Shown one piece after another: positions 1-7,352 of a stretch of 64,000 nt of DNA. The first letter of the stretch is position 1; every line of letters begins with the position of its first letter. Source of the stretch: Legionella_A sp963772805 (GTDB taxonomy: Bacteria > Pseudomonadota > Gammaproteobacteria > Legionellales > Legionellaceae). The position numbers and the translations under genes are program-made. The stretch covers positions 434,001 through 498,000 of the forward strand of contig CAVYYU010000008.1 of NCBI GenBank assembly GCA_963772805.1. Reading direction: 5' to 3'. Under the pieces are notes generated by a model. The model was not told where the DNA came from and ran no database searches. It saw only the letters and a list, made by a program, of their open reading frames with translations.

Positions 1-8
1 CTTTAAGT

Positions 9-1037
9 GTGTTAATTCTTATCTTCCTTGCAGCGGCATCGGCGGTTTGGTTTGCTGGGGTTCGTCTATCTATTACGGTGGACATCATCGATTCACGCTT
101 TGGTATTGGGGAAGCGTTAGGTGGCCTTGTTTTTCTTGCAATCGCCACAAATCTTCCTGAAATAGCCATTGTTGTTTCGGCTTCTTTGTCCGATAACATT
201 GGTTTGGCAATTGGTAATATTCTAGGAGGGATAGCCATACAAACCGTGGTACTCGTCCTCTTGGATGGTATTGGCTTGCGCAACAAAGCGCCGCTTACCT
301 ACAAAGCAGCTTCTTTGCAGCTCGTACTGGAAGGATGCCTTGTAATTGGCGTTCTGATTATCGCTATTATGGGAACACAACTCCCTAAATCGCTGGTATT
401 TGCAGGCATTGCCCCCGGCGATCTGTTAATAGTTGTTACTTGGCTTGTCGGTCTTTGGTTGCTCAATAAAGCACGTTCATTTTTGCCATGGCACGAAGAG
501 GGTCGAGCACCTGATACTCCACCTACCTTTAAGACATCCAATCAAGAAAATATGGGGAAATGGTGTTCTTCGCGGCTTGTGGCCGTTTTTATTTGTGCAT
601 CACTGGTTATATTGGCAGCTGGGGTTGTTCTTGAGGAGAGCGGTAGTGCTATTGCCGCTCATATCGGTTGGAGTGGCGTGCTTTTTGGCTCGACCATATT
701 GGCATTAATTACGGCACTGCCTGAGGTTTCAACTGGTCTTACCGCTGTGAAAATGGGGGATTATACCCTTGCGTTTAGCGACATTTTTGGTGGTAATGCT
801 TTTTTACCGGTTCTTTTTCTGCCGGCAACACTTCTTTCTGGGCGCTCCATACTTCCTGGCGCCCAACACACAGATATTTATCTTGCATGTTTGGGTGCAC
901 TCTTAACAACAATATATATTTGCGGCTTAATTTTTCGATCAAAACGTCAGTTCTTTTGTCTTGGAGTTGACTCCATCGTTGTTTTTTTTGTCTATCTGAT
1001 TGGTATCGCTGGGTTATTCGCTATCTCTGGGAAATAG
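9..1037 (+). CDS. Na+/Ca2+ exchanger-family (CaCA) cation antiporter, 5' end possibly outside window
   Basis: An integral membrane antiporter of the Ca2+/cation superfamily, expected to exchange Ca2+ or another cation for Na+ or H+ across the inner membrane. It shows two inverted halves of about five hydrophobic segments. Each half carries an alpha-repeat: ATNLPEIAIVVSASLSDN with the following GNILGG at about residues 46-73, and ALITALPEVSTGL with GDYTLAFSDIFGGNAF at about 235-270. A hydrophilic loop near residues 155-185 separates the halves. The GTG at 9 is the first start in view, but the frame is open to the left edge, so the true start may lie upstream. It is followed by the N-ATPase operon, and a role in sodium or calcium homeostasis alongside that pump is an inference. 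The ion is unknown. Confidence 0.8.
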   Translation: MLILIFLAAASAVWFAGVRLSITVDIIDSRFGIGEALGGLVFLAIATNLPEIAIVVSASLSDNIGLAIGNILGGIAIQTVVLVLLDGIGLRNKAPLTYKAASLQLVLEGCLVIGVLIIAIMGTQLPKSLVFAGIAPGDLLIVVTWLVGLWLLNKARSFLPWHEEGRAPDTPPTFKTSNQENMGKWCSSRLVAVFICASLVILAAGVVLEESGSAIAAHIGWSGVLFGSTILALITALPEVSTGLTAVKMGDYTLAFSDIFGGNAFLPVLFLPATLLSGRSILPGAQHTDIYLACLGALLTTIYICGLIFRSKRQFFCLGVDSIVVFFVYLIGIAGLFAISGK

Positions 1038-1164
1038 AAACCAATCGAATTAGGTAATCATAATATAGAGGACGCTCAATACGGTATGGTTTTTCATATC
1101 GGCGGCTTTCCTAAATACCAACTATAATAAAAAGCATAACAACCAGATTGCACTAAATGGACTT

Positions 1165-2568
1165 ATGACGATCAATTCAGGATTGAATGATGAACAACTA
1201 ATTGGAACCATTGTTGAGGTTCATGGTCCCGTTATCATTATCCATTGCACGGATTTGCCACCCTTGCATCAATCTCTTAACGTTTACTCGAACAATGACC
1301 GGTATGTCCTGGAGGTCTATCAGCATATTGATCAACATCATGTGAGGGCAATTACGCTTCATAGTGCTTCTGGTCTACAGCGGGGTTTGAATGTTTATGA
1401 CCGAGGTGGCCCGCTATCTGTACCAGTTTCAGCCAGTTGTTTAGGGCGTTTATTGAATGTATTTGGTGAGCCATTAGATGGGATTAGCCCAATTGTTAGT
1501 AGGGAATATCGCGATATATTAGCAAAACCTGCCCCTCTTGATTTCAATTCTTCAAATCAAACGATTCTGGAAACGGGCATCAAAGTAATCGATTTACTTT
1601 GCCCATTTGTTCGGGGTAGTAAAACAGGTTTATTTGGTGGCGCAGGCGTTGGTAAAACGGTTTTATTGATGGAATTTATGCATTCTATTATTCAATTACA
1701 TCAAGGTGTTTCTGTGTTTGCCGGAGTGGGAGAGCGTATCAGGGAAGGGCATGAGTTATGGCATGAAATGAAGTCAGCAGGGGTTATGGATAATACGCTT
1801 ATGGTATTTGGCCAAATGGATGAATCCCCAGGCGTCCGGTTTCGTGTCGGTTTATCGGCGCTTACCTATGCAGAATATTTGCGAGATACCCTGCAAAAGG
1901 AAGTCTTGTTTCTTATGGATAATATTTATCGTTTTGTTCAGGCGGGTAGCGAAATTTCAGGATTACTGGGTCGCATGTCAGCGAATGTGGGATACCAGCC
2001 GACCCTAATGACTGAAATTTCAGAGTTACAAGAACGAATTACATCGACAAATAAAGGTGCTGTTACTTCTGTACAGGCGGTTTATGTCCCCGCAGATGAT
2101 ATGAGTGATCCAGCGGTAAATGGCATTATCTCACATTTAGACTCAGTGATTATCTTGACCCGAACCCAAGCAGGTAAAGGCATTTATCCAGCTGTTGATG
2201 TCTTACTATCCAAATCTAAATTTATGGATAGACATATTTTAGGGGATCAACACTACGTTGTGGCCGAGGGGGTTCGTGAACATATCGCTCGTTATCATGA
2301 GCTCGAAGATATTATTTCTATGATGGGTATTGAAGAGCTCTCACCAAAAGATCGGAGTATGGTCCTTCGCGCCCGAAAATTACAACGCTATTTAACGCAA
2401 CCTTTCCATACTACTGCTGAGCATACTGGCCTGAAAGGCGTTTCAGTTCCTCTTAAACAAACTTTGGCCGATTGTGAGTCTTTTCTTCGTGGTGATTTTG
2501 ACCATTATTCTGAAGAACAGTGCTATATGTTGGGACGAATGCCTGTTGGGAGTACGATTGCGTCATGA
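1165..2568 (+). CDS. atpD: N-type ATPase subunit beta
   Basis: Catalytic beta subunit of an F1-type ATPase, first gene of an operon ordered D-C-Q-B-E-F-A-G, the order known for N-ATPases, which are laterally acquired second F-type ATPases. The Walker A motif GGAGVGKT is at residues 158-165, followed by a GER motif in GERIREGHELW. A DNIYRF/QAGSE segment and a GIEELSPKD stretch stand for the usual DNIFRF and DELSEED. At 467 aa it is normal in length. Several positions are unusual for the family (GERI for GERT, GRMSANVGYQPT for GRMPSAVGYQPT), so it is a divergent member. The stop overlaps the atpC start as ATGA. Confidence 0.95.
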   Translation: MTINSGLNDEQLIGTIVEVHGPVIIIHCTDLPPLHQSLNVYSNNDRYVLEVYQHIDQHHVRAITLHSASGLQRGLNVYDRGGPLSVPVSASCLGRLLNVFGEPLDGISPIVSREYRDILAKPAPLDFNSSNQTILETGIKVIDLLCPFVRGSKTGLFGGAGVGKTVLLMEFMHSIIQLHQGVSVFAGVGERIREGHELWHEMKSAGVMDNTLMVFGQMDESPGVRFRVGLSALTYAEYLRDTLQKEVLFLMDNIYRFVQAGSEISGLLGRMSANVGYQPTLMTEISELQERITSTNKGAVTSVQAVYVPADDMSDPAVNGIISHLDSVIILTRTQAGKGIYPAVDVLLSKSKFMDRHILGDQHYVVAEGVREHIARYHELEDIISMMGIEELSPKDRSMVLRARKLQRYLTQPFHTTAEHTGLKGVSVPLKQTLADCESFLRGDFDHYSEEQCYMLGRMPVGSTIAS

Positions 2569-2978
2569 ATACCTTCGAACTGCATCTGGAAAGCCCAACT
2601 CAATATGAAAAAATTGAAGGTGTTAGTTGTTTTGTGGGTACAGATCCCTCTGGTAAGTTTGGACTTCTTGCGCATCATGCCCGAATGATGACTTGTTTGA
2701 ATTTTGGGCTATCCAGGTTTACTTATGAGAATCAGCAGGAAGAGTACTTAGCCTTTCCAGGTGCTATCCTTTATTTTAGCGATAACCAATTATATATTAG
2801 CGCGCGGCATTATAGTCGTGATAAGGATTGCCATCGTCTTGAACAAAAAATGGATAATATGTATCGAGAGGAAGAAGAGAGTCTTCGGAGTATAAAAGCA
2901 AGTTTGCGTCAATTAGATGAAGAAATATTAAAACGTTTATTAGCGCTCAAACGATGGGGCAATGATGAAACAAAATGA
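2565..2978 (+). CDS. atpC: N-type ATPase subunit epsilon
   Basis: Epsilon subunit of the F1 central stalk, 137 aa. The N-terminal beta-sandwich (about residues 1-85) contains FVGTDPSGKFGLLAHHARM, which matches the epsilon pattern in which the substrate-side loop carries G...G.LP.HA. A charged C-terminal helical hairpin follows (about 90-137). The ATG at 2565 is chosen over an upstream in-frame ATG at 2520 because it overlaps the atpD stop by four bases (ATGA), as in tightly coupled operons. The 3' end overlaps atpQ. It couples catalysis to the c-ring as part of the rotor. Confidence 0.9.
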   Translation: MNTFELHLESPTQYEKIEGVSCFVGTDPSGKFGLLAHHARMMTCLNFGLSRFTYENQQEEYLAFPGAILYFSDNQLYISARHYSRDKDCHRLEQKMDNMYREEEESLRSIKASLRQLDEEILKRLLALKRWGNDETK

Positions 2979-3249
2979 CATGCATAATGAGCTTAAAAAA
3001 AACATTCACTTGGATATCGAGAAACTGGAGAAGGCTAAAAAGGAGAGTGCAACGCTATTAGCACAAACAGTGTATCTTGGTGCGCTCGGCTTTCTTTTTA
3101 TTCTACCGGTCATTCTGGGGGCTTATTTAGGACTATGGCTGGATGAAAAATTAAAAGGATTTTCTATTAGTTGGACTATCAGTTTGATTATCGTTGGTGT
3201 GTTTGTTGGCATAGCGAATGTATATCTCTTTATTCGGGAGCGAGAGTGA
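2962..3249 (+). CDS. atpQ: N-type ATPase accessory membrane protein AtpQ
   Basis: A small protein (95 aa) with a charged, Lys-rich N-terminal 35 residues and two hydrophobic helices at about 36-58 and 68-90. The helices are joined by GAYLGLWLDEKLKG, the glycine/aspartate pattern of the AtpZ/AtpI-like family to which AtpQ belongs. In N-ATPase operons AtpQ normally stands before AtpR. Here its stop (TGA 3247-3249) shares a base with the atpB start, so no atpR gene fits between them. Its exact role is unsettled; a chaperone role in c-ring assembly or cation handling has been proposed for the family. The start could also be the adjacent ATG at 2965. Confidence 0.82.
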   Translation: MMKQNDMHNELKKNIHLDIEKLEKAKKESATLLAQTVYLGALGFLFILPVILGAYLGLWLDEKLKGFSISWTISLIIVGVFVGIANVYLFIRERE

Positions 3250-3926
3250 TGTTCACTGAAATTGTTTTTCAGTTAGGTGCATTGCAAATCACGCAAAGTA
3301 TATTGACGAGTTTACTTATTCTGAGTGTTTTATCGATTTTGTCATGGTTATTCACGAGATCGCTTTCATTAGAACCCAGTAAGCTTCAGATTGCTCTTGA
3401 GGGGATTTTTATTGTGATGCAAGATGCCATTGAAGACGTGTTGCCAGAACATGTTTCTCTTGTGTTTCCATATATTGCAACACTTTGGGTGTTTATTTTG
3501 TGTTCAAATTTAATGGGCGTCATCCCAGGGTTCCATTCGCCGACATCCGATTTGTCAGTGACGGCTTGTTTAGCCTTTTTAACATTTTGTTCGGTGCATT
3601 ATTTTGGTGTTCGTTCTGAAGGTTTGAAAAATTATCTAAAACATTATGTTCAACCAAGTCCATTGCTCTTGCCTTTTCATTTAATCAGTGAACTTTCAAG
3701 AACACTGGCATTAGCCATCCGCTTATTTGGCAATATGATAAGTTTAGAATTAACAGGTTTGATTGTATTGATGGTTGCAGGATTCTTGGCACCTATTCCT
3801 ATTTTGATGTTACATATTATAGAAGCAATCATTCAAGCGTATATCTTTGGCATGTTAGCGTTGATTTACATAGCAGGGGGCATACAGTCACAACAGTATC
3901 GACAAACAAAGGAGAGTATCTCATGA
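3249..3926 (+). CDS. atpB: N-type ATPase subunit a
   Basis: Membrane stator subunit a, 225 aa with about five or six transmembrane helices. It forms the ion half-channels against the c-ring. The essential stator arginine lies in ELSRTLALAIRLFGNMIS at about residues 145-165, and the C-terminal helix has the usual IIEAIIQAYIFGMLALIYI pattern. The ATG at 3249 is chosen over an in-frame start at 3171 that would run far into atpQ, because it forms a TGATG junction with the atpQ stop. The 3' end overlaps atpE as ATGA, indicating translational coupling. Confidence 0.93.
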   Translation: MFTEIVFQLGALQITQSILTSLLILSVLSILSWLFTRSLSLEPSKLQIALEGIFIVMQDAIEDVLPEHVSLVFPYIATLWVFILCSNLMGVIPGFHSPTSDLSVTACLAFLTFCSVHYFGVRSEGLKNYLKHYVQPSPLLLPFHLISELSRTLALAIRLFGNMISLELTGLIVLMVAGFLAPIPILMLHIIEAIIQAYIFGMLALIYIAGGIQSQQYRQTKESIS

Positions 3927-4192
3927 GTGATATGAGTTGGTTTACATTGGCCTCAACCGTAGTTGCCGCTTTGGCGATTGCCTTAGGTACTATGTTTCCT
4001 GCACTGGCTATGGGGCGCGCAATTAGCCAAGCGTTGGAGGCCTTGGCGAGACAACCAGAAGCTGAGAAATCAATTATGCGCACCTTATTTATTGGGCTTG
4101 CGATGATTGAGTCACTTGCTATTTACTGCTTGGTTATTGTGCTGATTATTTTGTTTAGAAACCCATTAATTGCCTATTTAATGCCCCATTGA
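3923..4192 (+). CDS. atpE: N-type ATPase subunit c (altered helix-1 ion ligand)
   Basis: Rotor ring subunit c, 89 aa, two helices joined by the polar loop ARQPEA (residues 42-47). Helix 2 keeps the sodium-type signature: Glu63, Ser64 and Tyr68 in AMIESLAIYCLV. In helix 1 the position that is Gln or Glu in Na+-binding c subunits (Q32 of Ilyobacter; in N-ATPases usually G-E-G) is Met30 within PALAMGRAIS, judged by aligning the shared RQPEA loop. The site therefore lacks its usual helix-1 polar ligand. Whether the ring moves Na+ or H+ cannot be decided here. The gene overlaps atpB by four bases. Confidence 0.93.
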   Translation: MSDMSWFTLASTVVAALAIALGTMFPALAMGRAISQALEALARQPEAEKSIMRTLFIGLAMIESLAIYCLVIVLIILFRNPLIAYLMPH

Positions 4193-4203
4193 GGAAGTTA
4201 ACA

Positions 4204-4950
4204 ATGGAACTGAACTGGTCTACCTTTATTTTGGAAATCATTAATTTCCTCGTTTTGATTTGGCTGTTGAAACGTTTTTTGTATGCGCCTATTCAAGCAA
4301 TTATTATAAAGCGTAAAGACATGCTTGAAAAAAAGCTTACCGATGCGAATCAGCTTCAAGCAGATGCTGAAAACCTGCAAGTACGTTATGAAAATCGATT
4401 ACAAGAGTGGGGCTTGGAGAAGGAAAAATATCAGAACCAATTTCAACAAGAGCTTGAGGAGTGGCGCTCTCAAGAGCATGTTAAATCATTAAAAAAAATG
4501 GATGAAGAAAGGCTGAAATTACAATCACAGGAAAAGCAGAACATTAATAAAATGATTGAAAAAAATGCAAACGAGGCAATGTTTATTGCTGGTCAGTTCG
4601 CTTCTAAATTTTTATCACAATTCGCAGATGTTGCGCTTCAAAACAAATTGATAGAGTTATTGTTGAACGACATTAGACAGTTCTCTGAAGATAGAGTGGC
4701 TATCTTAAAAAACGGTTATAAAAATGAAAACAAAATTATTGTTCAAAGTGCTTATCCAATACCGGAAGCAGACAAAAAACGCTTAACTGACGGTATTGGC
4801 CACCTCATCAACGAGACTACTGAGGTTCAGTTTATGCAAAATCCGGGTTTGTTAGCGGGTATCAATATCCAAATAGGCTCTATTTCTTTAAAGGCGAGCG
4901 TGCGAGATGAATTGAAATTTTTTACTGAGGTGGCCCGTGAAACAAGCTGA
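4204..4950 (+). CDS. atpF: N-type ATPase subunit b with delta-like C-terminus
   Basis: Peripheral-stalk protein, 248 aa, longer than a usual b subunit (about 156 aa). It has one N-terminal membrane helix (about residues 7-28), then a long charged coiled coil (about 35-140). The C-terminal region from about 165 resembles the end of the delta subunit, with NPGLLAGINIQIG followed by SVRDEL, compared with the delta pattern P.LIGG..I.IG....SVR..L. The operon has no separate atpH, so the b and delta roles appear fused. The ATG at 4204 is preferred over a TTG at 4189 because GAGGAAG at 4191-4197 is well spaced from it. The 3' end overlaps atpA by 14 bases. Confidence 0.87.
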   Translation: MELNWSTFILEIINFLVLIWLLKRFLYAPIQAIIIKRKDMLEKKLTDANQLQADAENLQVRYENRLQEWGLEKEKYQNQFQQELEEWRSQEHVKSLKKMDEERLKLQSQEKQNINKMIEKNANEAMFIAGQFASKFLSQFADVALQNKLIELLLNDIRQFSEDRVAILKNGYKNENKIIVQSAYPIPEADKKRLTDGIGHLINETTEVQFMQNPGLLAGINIQIGSISLKASVRDELKFFTEVARETS

Positions 4951-6406
4951 AGCGCCATCAATATTTAATCGAATTCAGAAGCAGATTAATCATTATCGAT
5001 TCACTGTTCGCCTATTGGAAGAAGGTATTATTTGCTCTGTTGGCGATGGTATCGTATGGATTAAGGGCTTGGCTTCGGCCGCTATAGATGAAATCATCCT
5101 GACAGAGGATGGTAGTCGTGCCATGGTGTTTCATCTGACTGAACATCTTGTTGGCGCTATTTTGCTTGAGCAGACAGAAAAATTGGGTGCTGGGACCTTG
5201 GCATTCCATTTTAGCTCGGCTTTAAGTATTCCCGTCGGGGATAAATTGCTTGGTCGAATTATTAATCCTTTAGGCAGCCCCCTAGATGGTGGTGAGGACA
5301 TATCGAATGAGACGCGCGGTTTATTGGATATTTTGTCTCCACCAATTACCCAACGTGATTTTGTTAACAAGCCGCTTTATACAGGAAATAAAATTCTTGA
5401 TAACCTCATTCCAATTGGAAAAGGGCAGCGTGAGCTTCTTATTGGTGATAATGGGCTTGGTAAAAGCGCTTTGGCTCTGGATATTGTTATTAATCAAAAA
5501 GATAAGCATGTTTATTGTGTATATGTCCTGATAGGACAAAATCGCTCCAACGTGAAGACGATTATTCAGCGTTTGCAAGAATCTCAAGCGATGGACTATA
5601 CCACGGTTGTGGTGGCGCAAGCCTCGAGTTTGCCAGGGTTACAATACCTTGCTCCGTTTGCTGGATGTGCAATCGCAGAATATTGGATGAACTCTGGTCG
5701 TGATACCTTGGTTGTTTATGATGATTTAACAGCTCACGCTAACTGTTATCGCGAGTTATCACTTTTACTACGTCGCCCTCCCGGACGCGAGGCGTTTCCT
5801 GCCGATATTTTTTATCTTCACGCGCGTTTACTTGAACGATCCACCTGTTTATCAGCCGAAATGGGTGGTGGGAGCATGACAGCGTTACCGATTATTGAAA
5901 CAAAAGAAGGGGAGATAGCGACGTATATTCCCACGAATTTAATTTCAATCAATGATGGGCAAATTTTCTTTGATGCAACATTATTTTCAGGTGGTTTTTT
6001 TCCTGCCATTGATATTACTAAATCAGTCTCCCGTGTGGGTGGGCGTGCACAACACGAACGTATCAAAGATGAGGCCGGGCGAATGAAGCTGGATTATATG
6101 CAGTTCCTGGATTTGGAAATTTTCACCCGATTCGGTGCGAAACTGGATAAAGAGATGCTGCAACGCGTGCATCGTGGGCGCATATTACGTGAGGTATTTA
6201 AACAAGACCGCCTTTCCCCGTTACCTATTGAATTCCAGTTGTCCTGGCTTATTGCATATAACGATCACCTGTTTGATGACTATCCGTTGGAGGCTATTCC
6301 TATTCAACTAAAAAACATCGAGAAAGGATTAACACAGTGTCATTTAAGTTTATCTAGTCCACGAGAACAGTGGCTCGCTTTCGTTAAATCCTGCTTAACC
6401 ACGTGA
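4937..6406 (+). CDS. atpA: N-type ATPase subunit alpha (divergent P-loop)
   Basis: Non-catalytic alpha subunit of F1, 489 aa. It has the N-terminal barrel (about 25-95), the nucleotide domain and the C-terminal helical bundle, including VGGRAQ for the usual VGGAAQ. The P-loop reads GDNGLGKSA rather than the near-universal GDRQTGKTA, keeping the Gly-Lys-Ser core but losing Arg, Gln and Thr. The start is GTG 4937, inside the end of atpF, with GAGG at 4927-4930. Nucleotide binding at the regulatory alpha sites may therefore differ. Otherwise it is an ordinary family member in its expected N-ATPase position. Confidence 0.92.
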   Translation: MKQAEAPSIFNRIQKQINHYRFTVRLLEEGIICSVGDGIVWIKGLASAAIDEIILTEDGSRAMVFHLTEHLVGAILLEQTEKLGAGTLAFHFSSALSIPVGDKLLGRIINPLGSPLDGGEDISNETRGLLDILSPPITQRDFVNKPLYTGNKILDNLIPIGKGQRELLIGDNGLGKSALALDIVINQKDKHVYCVYVLIGQNRSNVKTIIQRLQESQAMDYTTVVVAQASSLPGLQYLAPFAGCAIAEYWMNSGRDTLVVYDDLTAHANCYRELSLLLRRPPGREAFPADIFYLHARLLERSTCLSAEMGGGSMTALPIIETKEGEIATYIPTNLISINDGQIFFDATLFSGGFFPAIDITKSVSRVGGRAQHERIKDEAGRMKLDYMQFLDLEIFTRFGAKLDKEMLQRVHRGRILREVFKQDRLSPLPIEFQLSWLIAYNDHLFDDYPLEAIPIQLKNIEKGLTQCHLSLSSPREQWLAFVKSCLTT

Positions 6407-6416
6407 GGGGGTGTGT

Positions 6417-7292
6417 ATGTCTAAACTGACACGTTTAAAAGAACACATCCATGCATTAGACGATATCAATAACATTATGAAAGCCATGAAAAATCATGCT
6501 TTGTTCGAAATCAATAAAATGACCAAATACATTTCAACTCAGGATAATTCAATCAACACCATAAAGGAGGTCGGACGAGATTTTTTTAAGTTTTATCCTG
6601 CCTATTTTGAGATGCTTGAAGAAACAGCGCCTGTTATTTGTCTTCTTATCGGTTCTGAGCGCGGATTTTGTGGGAATTTTAATGACATAATCATTCAACA
6701 ATTAAGAGCTTTTGAAGAAAACAATCCTGATAAAGAACTTAAATTAATTATTGTGGGTCGAAAATTGGCTGTGAGCTTGGCTGGAGATCCGCGCATTATT
6801 CGAGAAATGGCTGGATATGAAACGGCAGAAGAAATTCCAGGTGTTATTCTGACGTTAGTGAACACGCTTGAAGCGATTTCATTAGAGCTGAATATCAAAC
6901 AACATCCTGCCTTATGGCGTTTCTTTTTTAATACAAGCAGTAACGACAGAATGGAAACGGCAACGCTGCAACCTTTTGTGGAATTTGCAATGGTGGATGA
7001 TCACCATTTATCATTTTCCCCTATATTAAATGTGTCGGCTGAGCGTTTTGTATTTGAGTTCATCAATCATTATTTATTATCAACCCTTTATTTTGTGTTT
7101 TACCGTTCTTTTATTACTGAAAATTATCAACGCTTACACCATCTTGATAACGCCTTAGGGCGTTTAGAGAATAATATAAAACAGATGACCCAGCATCTCA
7201 ATATGGTTCGTCAAGAAGATATTACGCAGGAAATAGAAGTTATTATGTTGAGTGTGGAGGCGATCATTAATGAAAAATTGGTTGGGTTATAA
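6417..7292 (+). CDS. atpG: N-type ATPase subunit gamma
   Basis: Central rotor shaft, 291 aa, last gene of the operon. The N-terminus SKLTRLKEHIHALDDINN and the C-terminal coil with ALGRLENNIKQMTQ and RQEDITQEI match the two shaft helices of gamma, and GSERGFCGNFN lies at the start of the Rossmann-like part. The ATG at 6417 is chosen over GTG 6411 because the G-rich Shine-Dalgarno GAGGGGG (6405-6411) would otherwise overlap the start. The gene ends facing a minus-strand gene 60 bp away, with no clear hairpin terminator between them. Confidence 0.9.
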   Translation: MSKLTRLKEHIHALDDINNIMKAMKNHALFEINKMTKYISTQDNSINTIKEVGRDFFKFYPAYFEMLEETAPVICLLIGSERGFCGNFNDIIIQQLRAFEENNPDKELKLIIVGRKLAVSLAGDPRIIREMAGYETAEEIPGVILTLVNTLEAISLELNIKQHPALWRFFFNTSSNDRMETATLQPFVEFAMVDDHHLSFSPILNVSAERFVFEFINHYLLSTLYFVFYRSFITENYQRLHHLDNALGRLENNIKQMTQHLNMVRQEDITQEIEVIMLSVEAIINEKLVGL

Positions 7293-7352
7293 GCAATTTA
7301 CAACTCGTTTGTAGCCTTGAATGATTTTTGCAGCAAAGCCTCGATGAGCCCC

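Noticed and set aside
2962..3249. The 95-aa protein as AtpR rather than AtpQ
   Set aside because: It has the long charged N-terminus and two-helix GAYLGLWLDEKL pattern of the AtpZ/AtpQ group, not the three-helix, Arg-bearing AtpR.
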